This document shows positions 1-5,730 of a stretch of DNA of 5,732 nt, one piece after another. How positions within the stretch are numbered: the first letter of the stretch is position 1; each line of letters starts with the position of its first letter. Source of the DNA: Erysipelotrichaceae bacterium (GTDB lineage: Bacteria; Bacillota_I; Bacilli_A; Erysipelotrichales; Erysipelotrichaceae). Position numbers and translations under genes: made by a program. The DNA lies in the NCBI GenBank assembly GCA_900754715.1, contig CAAEDX010000072.1:1-5732 (forward strand). Reading direction: 5' to 3'. Under the pieces are notes generated by a model, which was not told the origin of the DNA, did no database searches, and saw nothing but the letters and a program-made list of their open reading frames with translations.

Positions 1-13
1 AGCTCAATTTGTG

Positions 14-1555
14 TTATTCAAATTCTATCGTTCCCGGCGGCTTTGAGGTGATGTCGTACACTACTCTGTTGACATGTGGCACCTCGTTGACGATGCGGTT
101 GGAGATGATATCGAGCACGTCGTATGGGATCTTTGCCCAGTCTGCGGTCATGCCGTCGATCGAGGTCACGGCGCGGATGGCTACGGCGTAGTCATATGTC
201 CGCTGATCGCCCATGACGCCTACGGAACGCATATTGGTCAGGCAGGTGAAGTACTGCCAGATCTCTTTCTGCAAGCCGGCCTTGGCGATCTCCTCGCGCA
301 GGATGGCATCAGATTCTCTGACGATGTGCAGCTTCTCTTCGGTGATATCGCCCAGGATGCGGATACCGAGTCCCGGCCCAGGGAACGGCTGTCTCCATAC
401 CATTTCTTCCGGCAGACCAAGCTCGATGCCCAGCGCGCGCACTTCGTCCTTGAACAGCGTGTTCAGCGGCTCGATAAGCTGAAACTGCATGTCTTCCGGC
501 AGGCCGCCGACATTGTGATGCGACTTGATCGTCTGCGCAGTCTTCGTGCCGCTTTCGATGACATCGGTATACAGCGTGCCCTGTGCCAGCCACTTGATGT
601 CCTCACCCACGACGAGCTTCTTGACTTCTTCATCGAACGTATAGACGAATTCGTTGCCGATGATCTTGCGCTTCTTTTCCGGATCGCTGACGCCCGCCAG
701 CTTGCTCAGGAAACGATCCTTGGCATCGATCTTCGTCAGGTTGATCTTCATGTTCTTGCCGAACATCTCAACGACGCTTTCGGCCTCGCCTTTGCGCAGC
801 AGGCCATGATCGATGAACATGCAGTACAGCTGCGGGCCGATGGCCTTATGCAGCAACGCCGCCACGACGCTGGAATCCACGCCGCCGGACAATGCCAGCA
901 GCACTTTGTCATCCTTCACCTGTTCACGGATCTTCTCGACCTGGGTGTCGATGAAATCATGCATCGACCAGTTGGCTTCGGCCTGACAGATCTCAAACAC
1001 GAAGTTTTTCAGGATGTCGTTGCCATAGACGGAATGTCGCACTTCCGGATGGAACTGCAGCGTATAGATCTTTTTTTCATCATTGGCGCTGGCCGCAAAC
1101 GCGCAAGTGTCGCTGCTGGCGACCGCGTGGAAACCTTCAGCCAGCTTCGATACCTGATCGCCGTGAGACATCCATACGATCTGCTCCTGCGGCAGGCCTT
1201 TGAACAGCGGACAGTTCGTATCTGCCTTGATCTGCGTGCGGCCATATTCCTTGGACGCGCAGCTCTTGACCGCACCGCCGTTCATGAAATGTGTCATCTG
1301 CATGCCATAGCAGATGCCCAGGATCGGGATGCCGGAATCAAAGATGGCCGGATCACACTTGAACGAATCCTCATCATAGACGCTGTTTGGTCCCCCGCTG
1401 AAGATGATGCCTTTTACATCGCCGAGCGCCTCGATCTCCTGCAGCGTCATCGTATGTGGATGAAGCTCGGAATAAACGTGAAATTCACGGATCCGGCGCG
1501 CGATCAGCTGGTTGTACTGGCTGCCGAAATCCAGAACGATAATTTTATCTGCCAT
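14..1555 (-). CDS. guaA: GMP synthase (glutamine-hydrolysing), GuaA
   Basis: Cytosolic enzyme of the last step of guanine nucleotide synthesis: XMP + ATP + glutamine gives GMP + AMP + PPi + glutamate. The 513-residue length is normal for bacterial GuaA. The N-terminal class I glutamine amidotransferase domain (about 1-190) has the oxyanion motif SGGPNSVY (53-60), the nucleophile Cys82 in GICYGMQ, and His169 and Glu171 in FHPEV. The ATP pyrophosphatase domain (about 200-390) carries the PP-loop SGGVDSS (223-229). The C-terminal dimerisation domain has [12 protein letters not shown] (388-399) and ends in KPPGTIEFE, close to the usual KPPGTIEWE. All catalytic residues are present. The start at 1555 ([11 protein letters not shown]) is chosen because AAGGAG lies 7 bases upstream. 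The frame is open 26 codons further, but that stretch is the promoter region. The gene follows a purine permease but has its own promoter and no long leader. Confidence 0.97.
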   Translation of the reverse strand: MADKIIVLDFGSQYNQLIARRIREFHVYSELHPHTMTLQEIEALGDVKGIIFSGGPNSVYDEDSFKCDPAIFDSGIPILGICYGMQMTHFMNGGAVKSCASKEYGRTQIKADTNCPLFKGLPQEQIVWMSHGDQVSKLAEGFHAVASSDTCAFAASANDEKKIYTLQFHPEVRHSVYGNDILKNFVFEICQAEANWSMHDFIDTQVEKIREQVKDDKVLLALSGGVDSSVVAALLHKAIGPQLYCMFIDHGLLRKGEAESVVEMFGKNMKINLTKIDAKDRFLSKLAGVSDPEKKRKIIGNEFVYTFDEEVKKLVVGEDIKWLAQGTLYTDVIESGTKTAQTIKSHHNVGGLPEDMQFQLIEPLNTLFKDEVRALGIELGLPEEMVWRQPFPGPGLGIRILGDITEEKLHIVRESDAILREEIAKAGLQKEIWQYFTCLTNMRSVGVMGDQRTYDYAVAIRAVTSIDGMTADWAKIPYDVLDIISNRIVNEVPHVNRVVYDITSKPPGTIEFE

Positions 1556-1562
1556 GTCAACA

Positions 1563-1568
1563 CTCCTT
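1563..1568 (-). promoter_or_regulatory. Ribosome binding site of guaA
   Basis: AAGGAG on the minus strand, 7 bases before the ATG at 1555. It fixes the guaA start there and argues against the longer in-frame start at 1633, whose reading frame would run through the promoter. Confidence 0.9.
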
Positions 1569-1582
1569 TTTATATCCCCATT

Positions 1583-1611
1583 ATCATAACATAAAACCAT
1601 ATTCCTGAAAA
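1583..1611 (-). promoter_or_regulatory. Predicted guaA promoter (sigma-A type, extended -10)
   Basis: The -35 is TTTTCA (1606-1611, 4 of 6 to consensus). A 17-base spacer leads to -10 TATGAT (1583-1588, 5 of 6), which is preceded by the extended-10 element TGT (1589-1591). Transcription would begin near 1576, giving a leader of about 20 bases. That is too short for a purine riboswitch, so guaA is not riboswitch-controlled from this promoter. Confidence 0.7.
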
Positions 1612-1631
1612 TGATTACCACGCCTTTTGCC

Positions 1632-1660
1632 AAAGAAAAAGGCCCTTCACAGGAAGAGCC
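1632..1660 (-). terminator. Rho-independent terminator after the purine permease gene
   Basis: Read on the minus strand, an 8-bp stem GGCTCTTC/GAAGGGCC (one T-G wobble, tetraloop CTGT) is followed at once by TTTTTCTTT. It starts 6 bases after the permease stop codon and lies upstream of the guaA -35. It therefore ends the permease message, although readthrough into guaA cannot be excluded. Confidence 0.88.
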
Positions 1661-1666
1661 CTCATA

Positions 1667-3004
1667 TCAGGCAAAGGTGACCCAGAAATAGATCAGGAAG
1701 ATCACATCGAGCACCCAGACGGTCGGATGGATATCCTTGGTCTTGCCGGCGCCGATCATGCCGATCGTATAGACGATGAAGCCAAACGCGATGCCGTTGG
1801 AGATGGAATAGCCCAGCACCATGACGATGATGGTCACAAAGGCAGCGGCAGCGATCATCATATCTTCCCAGTCGATCGACTTCAGCTGCTGCGCCATCAT
1901 GACGCCGACCACGACCAGGGCCGGGGCAGTGACCGCATTGGTGACCGCGCTCAGGATCAGCGGCGAGATCAGGATGGAGAGCAGGAAGAGCACGCCGGTC
2001 GTCACAGCGGTCAGGCCCGTGCGTCCGCCGACCCCGACACCAGAGCTGGACTCAACGAAAGAAGTGACCGTGGACGTACCGACAGCGGCGCCGAACACCG
2101 TACCGATGGCATCGGCCAGCAGCGCGCGTTCCGCGTTCTTCAGCTCACCGGTCTGCGGATTGACCAGGCCGATCTTACTGCCGATGGCCACCAGCGTGCC
2201 CGCCGTATCAAAGAAATCGACGAACAAGAACGAGAAGATCATTACCAGGCTCTTGGCCGGATCTGCGAACAGCTCGCCGAATCCGTTCATGAACGCGCCG
2301 GCGCCTTCCATATGGAAATTGGTGGTGATGAACGACCCATCGGGCAATGTCGGCATGCCCTCGATGTGGAACACCGCGCCTGCCACGATGCCGATCAGCG
2401 CCGTGATGATCATGCCGACAAACACCGCGGCCGGCACCTTGCGGATGACCAGCAGCAGCGTGATCAGGATGCCGAACAGCGCCAGCAATACCGTGGAATC
2501 CGCGAAATTGCCGATGGCCACGAACGTCGATTCATTGGCCACGACGATGCCGGCGTTCTTCAGGCCGACAAACGCGATGAAAAAGCCGATGCCCGCGCCG
2601 ATCGCGAGCTTCATCTGCACCGGGATGGCATTGATGATCATCTTGCGCACCCCGGTCACGCTGATCAGGATGAAGATGACACCGGACACGAATACGCCGG
2701 CCAGCGCGCCTGACCAGGAGTAGCCCATCTGCCCGCATACCGTATACGCGAACAGCGCGTTGACGCCCATGCCGGCAGCCAGTGCCACTGGATAATTGGC
2801 GATGACGCCCATGACCACGCTGGCTACGGCCGCTGATAATGCTGTCGCGAGGAATACCGAGGATACATCCATTCCGGCATCGCCCAATACGCTCGGGTTG
2901 ACGCCAAGGATGTACGCCATCGCAAGGAAGGTCGTCAGACCGGCAATGAGCTCCGTCCTCACTGAGGTCTTGTTTTCCTTCAGGTGAAACAGTTTTTCCA
3001 ACAT
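1667..3004 (-). CDS. pbuG: NCS2-family purine permease, AzgA/PbuG type (guanine/hypoxanthine uptake)
   Basis: Integral inner-membrane transporter of 445 residues, predicted to import hypoxanthine/guanine by proton symport. It resembles Bacillus PbuG throughout as I recall that sequence: TELIAGLTTFLAMAYILGVNP near the N-terminus (17-37), GMGVNALFAYTV (78-89), INAIPVQMKLAIGAGIGFF (124-142), the conserved acidic motif FLFVDFFDTAGT (259-270), and ESSSGVGVGGRTGL (318-331), the substrate-site region of the AzgA clade. Multiple hydrophobic segments fit the family's 14-helix fold, and the 440-residue family length is matched. The start at 3004 is chosen because AGAGGT lies 6 bases upstream. The frame stays open to 3154, but that part codes for the structured leader and is very basic, unlike the family N-terminus. 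The NCS2 assignment is firm. Guanine/hypoxanthine rather than adenine specificity, and PbuG rather than the paralogue PbuO, is inferred from resemblance only. Confidence 0.9.
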   Translation of the reverse strand: MLEKLFHLKENKTSVRTELIAGLTTFLAMAYILGVNPSVLGDAGMDVSSVFLATALSAAVASVVMGVIANYPVALAAGMGVNALFAYTVCGQMGYSWSGALAGVFVSGVIFILISVTGVRKMIINAIPVQMKLAIGAGIGFFIAFVGLKNAGIVVANESTFVAIGNFADSTVLLALFGILITLLLVIRKVPAAVFVGMIITALIGIVAGAVFHIEGMPTLPDGSFITTNFHMEGAGAFMNGFGELFADPAKSLVMIFSFLFVDFFDTAGTLVAIGSKIGLVNPQTGELKNAERALLADAIGTVFGAAVGTSTVTSFVESSSGVGVGGRTGLTAVTTGVLFLLSILISPLILSAVTNAVTAPALVVVGVMMAQQLKSIDWEDMMIAAAAFVTIIVMVLGYSISNGIAFGFIVYTIGMIGAGKTKDIHPTVWVLDVIFLIYFWVTFA

Positions 3005-3010
3005 AATCTT

Positions 3011-3016
3011 ACCTCT
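3011..3016 (-). promoter_or_regulatory. Ribosome binding site of the purine permease
   Basis: AGAGGT in a purine-rich stretch, 6 bases before the ATG at 3004. It decides the start against the open frame continuing up to 3154. Confidence 0.8.
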
Positions 3017-3040
3017 TCTTTCTTTGCCCTTTCTTCGCAT

Positions 3041-3124
3041 GCTTGCCAACGAGCTGACGATCCTCAAAATGCGCGATGTCAGGCACATCGCGCAGACTGT
3101 CTGTGCTGCATGTCGATGGCAAGC
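3041..3124 (-). ncRNA. Candidate structured 5' leader (cis-regulatory RNA) of the purine permease
   Basis: Minus-strand RNA folding seen by eye. An 8-bp closing helix GCTTGCCA/TGGCAAGC pairs 3117-3124 with 3041-3048. Inside is a perfect 10-bp hairpin TGCGCGATGT/ACATCGCGCA (3085-3094 with 3070-3079) with a 5-base loop. The loop side CTGAC (3078-3082) can pair with GTCAG at 3054-3058 as a pseudoknot. A competing helix GCACA/TGTGC (3102-3106 with 3083-3087) would break the 10-bp hairpin, so two states are possible. No U-tract follows, so any control would be translational or through stability; the Shine-Dalgarno site lies 25 bases downstream and is not in the helix. I do not see the conserved junction or loop sequences of the purine riboswitch. 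Function is unassigned. Confidence 0.45.
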
Positions 3125-3134
3125 CTTCAATAAA

Positions 3135-3149
3135 AGACTTTTTAAGTCT
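3135..3149. promoter_or_regulatory. Perfect palindrome over the proximal -10 (operator candidate)
   Basis: AGACTT-AAA-AAGTCT, a perfect 6-bp inverted repeat with a 3-base centre. It overlaps the -10 TAGACT and the expected start point of the proximal permease promoter. The position fits a repressor site. An AT-rich RNA hairpin is an alternative. Confidence 0.35.
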
Positions 3150-3173
3150 AACAAAAACGATCTTTTTTTACAA
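3145..3173 (-). promoter_or_regulatory. Proximal promoter candidate of the purine permease
   Basis: TTGTAA (3168-3173, 4 of 6) is followed by a 17-base spacer and TAGACT (3145-3150, 4 of 6) preceded by TGT as an extended -10. The start would be near 3138, so the transcript would carry a leader of about 130 bases containing the whole 3041-3124 fold. Weaker match than the distal candidate. Confidence 0.4.
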
Positions 3174-3180
3174 GCGTTTA

Positions 3181-3209
3181 ATTTTACACATTTCGCTTGA
3201 TCGCATCAA
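3181..3209 (-). promoter_or_regulatory. Distal promoter candidate of the purine permease
   Basis: TTGATG (3204-3209, 4 of 6), a 17-base spacer and TAAAAT (3181-3186, 5 of 6). The start would be near 3174, about 170 bases before the permease ATG. Its -35 lies inside a perfect palindrome at 3196-3210. Confidence 0.5.
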
Positions 3210-3210
3210 G
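3196..3210. promoter_or_regulatory. Perfect palindrome over the distal -35 (operator candidate)
   Basis: CTTGAT-CGC-ATCAAG on the plus strand, a perfect 6-bp inverted repeat with a 3-base centre covering the -35 of the distal promoter. A second inverted repeat, CAAGCG/CGCTTG (3171-3176 and 3194-3199), spans the distal -10 and touches the proximal -35. I do not recognise the regulator. The sites do not look like the PurR box of Bacillus. Confidence 0.35.
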
Positions 3211-3290
3211 ACATGCGTGCCGTTCACTTCATGCGCAAAGCAAGCATTTTCCGTTTTGTTTCACGTCCATCCGTGATAGAATAAGAAATG

Positions 3291-3355
3291 GAAAGACCTC
3301 CTTTGGATCTTGTTTTGTGCCATTCTATTTTCATTACATCTTGAGCAGGTCTTTC
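3291..3355. repeat. 9-bp inverted repeat with an orphan Shine-Dalgarno sequence
   Basis: GAAAGACCT (3291-3299) and AGGTCTTTC (3347-3355) are perfect inverted copies 47 bases apart. Read on the minus strand, one arm overlaps AAAGGAGGT (3296-3304), a full-strength ribosome binding site, yet no ATG, GTG or TTG follows at a usable distance. The rest of the interval 3211-3370 shows no convincing gene on either strand. Confidence 0.4.
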
Positions 3356-3370
3356 TTCAAAGAGATGACA

Positions 3371-3398
3371 AAAGGGCGTTCGTTTGAAAACGCCCTTT
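3371..3398 (-). terminator. Rho-independent terminator of the acetyltransferase-nitroreductase-dehydrogenase operon
   Basis: A perfect 10-bp stem AAAGGGCGTT/AACGCCCTTT (3389-3398 with 3371-3380) with an 8-base loop begins 21 bases after the dehydrogenase stop. The 3' arm runs into TTTTG. It is symmetric enough (TTTCTTAT on the plus side) to work in both directions, but no plus-strand gene needs it. Confidence 0.8.
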
Positions 3399-3418
3399 CT
3401 TATACATAAGCCCTGCTT

Positions 3419-4291
3419 TTAAAACTGATCATGCAGATAACGCGTGATCACGCTCTGGGTGCCATCTTCGCCATGTCCTTCCGCGGCCAGCTGTTCAAAG
3501 TTGCGCAGCACGGTCTGCAGCACATTCAGGCACAGACCGTCTTCTTCTGCTTCTTCATCGGCCAGGCGCATGTCCTTGATGAAATGCTTGACGAAAAAGC
3601 CCGGGGCCAGATCGCGCTTCACCATCTTGGGGCCAAGCAGCTCAAGCTGTCTTGATCCGGCCGCGCCTGCTTTCAGGTCATCGATCATCTCCTGGGGATC
3701 CATCCCTTGTTTCTGGATATACGCGAGCGCCTCGCTGACGCCACTGAGCGCGCCGGCGATCATGATCTGATTGGCCAGCTTCATGTGCTGTCCGCAGCCA
3801 GCCGGACCGCAATGATGGATATGCTCGCCCATTGCCGCAAACAAAGGCATTGCCGCATGGACATCGGCTTCGCTGCCGCCGATGAGGATAGTGAGCGTGC
3901 CTTCCCTGGCGCCGACATCCCCGCCGGTCACTGGCGCGTCAAGCACCCGCAGCCCTTTTTGTTCGCCTTGCTCAGCCAGCTCCTTTGCCAGCTTTGGCGA
4001 AGAGGTCGTCATGTCGATGAGCAGCTGTCCTGTACGGGCATGCGCCAGGATGCCCGCTTCGCTCTGATACACTTCCCGCACATCAGCCGGGAAACCGACC
4101 ATCGTGATGACCACATCGCAGGATCGGACACAGTCGGCGATCGTATCGTGCAGGATCGCGCCTTCAGCTATGATATCTTCCACTTTATGCGGATGTCTGG
4201 CATACAGATGCAGCGCAAAGCCGTGTTTCATCAGATTGCGGCCCATCGCCTTGCCCATGATGCCGGCGCCGATCCAGCCGACCCGCGTCAT
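3419..4291 (-). CDS. NAD(P)-dependent beta-hydroxyacid dehydrogenase (3-hydroxyisobutyrate dehydrogenase / tartronate semialdehyde reductase family)
   Basis: Cytosolic oxidoreductase of 290 residues, the usual family length, acting on a small beta-hydroxyacid or its semialdehyde. The N-terminal Rossmann domain opens with VGWIGAGIMGKAMGRNL, holding the dinucleotide loop GAGIMG (8-13) and matching the family signature. The substrate loop DAPVTGGDVGAREGTL is at 118-133. The catalytic lysine is Lys171 in GCGQHMKLAN. The all-alpha C-terminal domain has the conserved KDMRLA (239-244) whose lysine contacts substrate. All key residues are present. The start at 4291 is supported by AAGGAG 7 bases upstream (4299-4304). 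The ATG overlaps the nitroreductase stop as ATGA, so translation is probably coupled. It is the last gene of a three-gene operon. The true substrate (hydroxyisobutyrate, tartronate semialdehyde, succinic semialdehyde, or a sulfolactaldehyde-type compound) cannot be decided here. Confidence 0.92.
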   Translation of the reverse strand: MTRVGWIGAGIMGKAMGRNLMKHGFALHLYARHPHKVEDIIAEGAILHDTIADCVRSCDVVITMVGFPADVREVYQSEAGILAHARTGQLLIDMTTSSPKLAKELAEQGEQKGLRVLDAPVTGGDVGAREGTLTILIGGSEADVHAAMPLFAAMGEHIHHCGPAGCGQHMKLANQIMIAGALSGVSEALAYIQKQGMDPQEMIDDLKAGAAGSRQLELLGPKMVKRDLAPGFFVKHFIKDMRLADEEAEEDGLCLNVLQTVLRNFEQLAAEGHGEDGTQSVITRYLHDQF

Positions 4292-5040
4292 CGCTTTTCT
4301 CCTTCGAGCAGCGGCTTCAGATAAGCTTCAGCGCTGCGGTTCATTTCCCTGGAAAACGCGCTTTCGTATTTCCGCTTCCAGAATGCCTGTACCTGTGCCT
4401 GGAAATCTTTTATCGGCGCGCCATTGCGCTGGGCGCGTTCCTCATAGAAGAAACGATGCTCCTCTGGGCGCATCGCGCGATAAGCATTCTCATGCACGAT
4501 ATAATCACGATGGAAGCGCGCTGGTTTTTGGCGTTCCTGCTGCTGTTTCGTCGGATAGCCAAAGACGAGCATGCATGCCGGCATCACTTCATCCGGCAGC
4601 TTCAGCAGTCCTTTGACCGTTTCGACCTGCTCGATGATGTCCCCGATATAGCAGCTGCCGATGCCCAGTGACCATGCCGCGCACACCATGTTCTGCGCCG
4701 CGATGTTGGCATCGCTCAGCGCCAGCCACATGTCGCCAGCGCCCGGACGGCGCGCCTCACACCCGGCTGCCGCATACAGATCGAGCCAGCGGCGATGATC
4801 GGCCACGAAGACGACGGCCAGCTGTGCCTTGGTGATCCACTGCTGATGATCACAAGTCTCGGCCAGCTGCGCCAGCAGCTGCGCGTCCGTGATCTCGATG
4901 ATGCTGTACAACATCTGATTGCCGGCGCTGGGCGCCGCAAAGGCCGCTTCATATAATTGCGCCTTGACCTCATCGCTGATCTTGCGCTCTTCAAATACCC
5001 GCACGCTCTTGCGTGCCTTCAGTTCATCTATCGTGCTCAT
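4288..5040 (-). CDS. FMN-dependent nitroreductase family protein (NfsA/NfrA-like)
   Basis: Soluble flavoprotein of 250 residues, expected to work as a dimer with FMN and NAD(P)H, reducing nitro compounds, quinones or flavins. The N-terminal RKSVRVF (10-16) supplies the basic residues that bind the FMN phosphate. APSAGNQ (36-42) is the second flavin-contact motif, and GIGSCYIGDI (126-135) and VFGYP (159-163) are the conserved core strand and turn. The roughly 80-residue C-terminal arm with REMNRSAEAYL is typical of the oxygen-insensitive group A (NfsA) subfamily and gives the 240-250 residue length. The start at 5040 has AAGGAG (5047-5052) 6 bases upstream, inside the end of the preceding gene. 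One base separates it from that gene's stop, and its own stop overlaps the next start. Physiological substrate unknown. Confidence 0.92.
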   Translation of the reverse strand: MSTIDELKARKSVRVFEERKISDEVKAQLYEAAFAAPSAGNQMLYSIIEITDAQLLAQLAETCDHQQWITKAQLAVVFVADHRRWLDLYAAAGCEARRPGAGDMWLALSDANIAAQNMVCAAWSLGIGSCYIGDIIEQVETVKGLLKLPDEVMPACMLVFGYPTKQQQERQKPARFHRDYIVHENAYRAMRPEEHRFFYEERAQRNGAPIKDFQAQVQAFWKRKYESAFSREMNRSAEAYLKPLLEGEKR

Positions 5041-5041
5041 C

Positions 5042-5620
5042 TCATGCTCCTTCCCGCGCGAACACCCGCGCTGTTTCTGCCTGATCCAGCTGATCGAAGG
5101 GGATCAGCGGCAATACGGCTTCGCTCTCGTCGATGAGGGTCTTTTCCAGCCACGCCACATCATGCCAGCGTCCCTGCTTATATCCGCAGCGGCGAAGCAG
5201 GCCCGCGGGACAAAAGCCAAGCTTTTCATGAAAGCGCAGGCTCGCTTCATTGTCTCCGGTGATCAGGGCATAGGCGACATGCACACGCTGCAGCCGCAAT
5301 AACGCCATCAGCGTCTCATACAGCGGCCGGGCCATGCCATGATGATCGCTGTCCATGCGAAAATAGATGGCCAGATCGACGACCCAGTCATACGCGGCGC
5401 GCGCAAAGGCCCGTGAAGCATAGGCATACCCCAGCATCCTGCCTTGCTCATCTTCCGCGACGAGCCACGGATACACCGCGGTGATCTGCTGAAAGCGCTG
5501 GGTGAATGCCGCCTGATCCGGCATCACAGTCTCAAAGCTCACCGCGCTCTTTTCCACATATGGGCGGTATATGGCCATGATGGCCGGCACATCCGCTTCT
5601 GACGCGCTTCTGATCCTCAT
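5042..5620 (-). CDS. GNAT N-acetyltransferase, phosphinothricin/methionine sulfoximine acetyltransferase-like
   Basis: Cytosolic acetyl-CoA-dependent acetyltransferase of 192 residues. The PAT/YncA-type pattern is clear: IYRPYVEKSAVSFET (17-31), YPWLVAE (50-56), GYAYASRAFARAAYDWVVDLAIY (64-86), NEASLRFHEKLGF (124-136) and GYKQGRWHDVAWLEKTL (146-162). Members acetylate the amino group of phosphinothricin, methionine sulfoximine, methionine sulfone or similar amino acids. The acetyl-CoA pyrophosphate loop is unusual: the R/Q-x-x-G-x-G/A motif reads D92-H-H-G95-M-A97, so the first basic or polar residue is Asp, and Pro99 sits at the start of the following helix. About 30 residues after the family core form a tail. 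The start at 5620 has GAGGGG 5 bases upstream. First gene of the operon, just after an extended -10 promoter. Confidence 0.9.
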   Translation of the reverse strand: MRIRSASEADVPAIMAIYRPYVEKSAVSFETVMPDQAAFTQRFQQITAVYPWLVAEDEQGRMLGYAYASRAFARAAYDWVVDLAIYFRMDSDHHGMARPLYETLMALLRLQRVHVAYALITGDNEASLRFHEKLGFCPAGLLRRCGYKQGRWHDVAWLEKTLIDESEAVLPLIPFDQLDQAETARVFAREGA

Positions 5621-5646
5621 CTTATCCCCTCATTTCCTACGTGCAG

Positions 5647-5655
5647 ATTATACCA
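5647..5655 (-). promoter_or_regulatory. Extended -10 promoter of the acetyltransferase operon
   Basis: TGG-TATAAT on the minus strand: a perfect -10 (5647-5652) with the TG extension. The expected -35 position falls in the preceding terminator arm and does not resemble TTGACA, so this would be an extended -10 promoter. Start near 5640, leader about 20 bases. Confidence 0.75.
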
Positions 5656-5664
5656 CAGACCATG

Positions 5665-5695
5665 ATAAAATGCCGGCTATTTTTCCGCCGGCATT
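5665..5695 (-). terminator. Rho-independent terminator of the gene upstream of the window
   Basis: A perfect 9-bp stem AATGCCGGC/GCCGGCATT (5687-5695 with 5669-5677) with a 9-base A-rich loop, followed on the minus strand by TTTTATC. It separates the off-window gene from the acetyltransferase operon. Confidence 0.82.
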
Positions 5696-5730
5696 GTCTG
5701 ACGCATGATGACTTTCTTCGTCTTTTCTTC
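5677..5730 (-). CDS. C-terminal end of an unidentified gene (partial)
   Basis: An open frame enters from the right edge and reads EEKTKKVIMRQTMPAEK before a TAG at 5677-5679. A stop sitting in the hairpin of the terminator at 5665-5695 is a common gene end in Firmicutes. The 17 visible residues are too few to identify the protein. Another minus frame is also open across this edge, and a plus-strand start at 5704 (MMTFFVFSS) has no ribosome binding site, so this call is tentative. Confidence 0.4.
   Translation of the reverse strand, partial: EEKTKKVIMRQTMPAEK

Noticed and set aside
74..1594. A 506-codon open frame on the plus strand opposite guaA
   Set aside because: It is antisense to a complete, unmistakable guaA. 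Its protein is low in family-like motifs and rich in Asp, Arg, His, Gln and Leu, as expected from the complement of G/C-biased codons. No ribosome binding site or promoter was seen.
1556..1633. N-terminal extension of GuaA by 26 residues
   Set aside because: The extension translates the -35/-10 region. The AAGGAG site and family homology both place the start at 1555.
1727..2723. Two long overlapping plus-strand open frames (328 and 300 codons) opposite the permease
   Set aside because: They overlap each other in different frames. Their compositions (Asp/Arg/His/Gln-rich or Pro/Thr/Ser/Met-rich) are the mirror of a hydrophobic membrane protein gene.
3005..3154. N-terminal extension of the permease by 50 residues from a TTG
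   Set aside because: The segment is basic, does not match the PbuG N-terminus, lies over a structured leader, and its TTG sits in the -10 region. The start at 3004 has its own ribosome binding site.
3005..3174. Guanine/adenine riboswitch in the permease leader
   Set aside because: The expected class for this gene, but the conserved three-way-junction and kissing-loop sequences are not visible. The fold that can be drawn is different. A covariance-model search would settle it.
3212..3235. Direct repeat of CATGCG (3212-3217 and 3230-3235) as the start of a repeat array
   Set aside because: Only two 6-base copies are present and no further spaced copies follow. Not a CRISPR or iteron array.
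3076..3409. Two small plus-strand open frames (66 and 70 codons) in the intergenic region
   Set aside because: No ribosome binding site, no recognisable protein. One runs into the operon terminator and the other across the leader hairpins.
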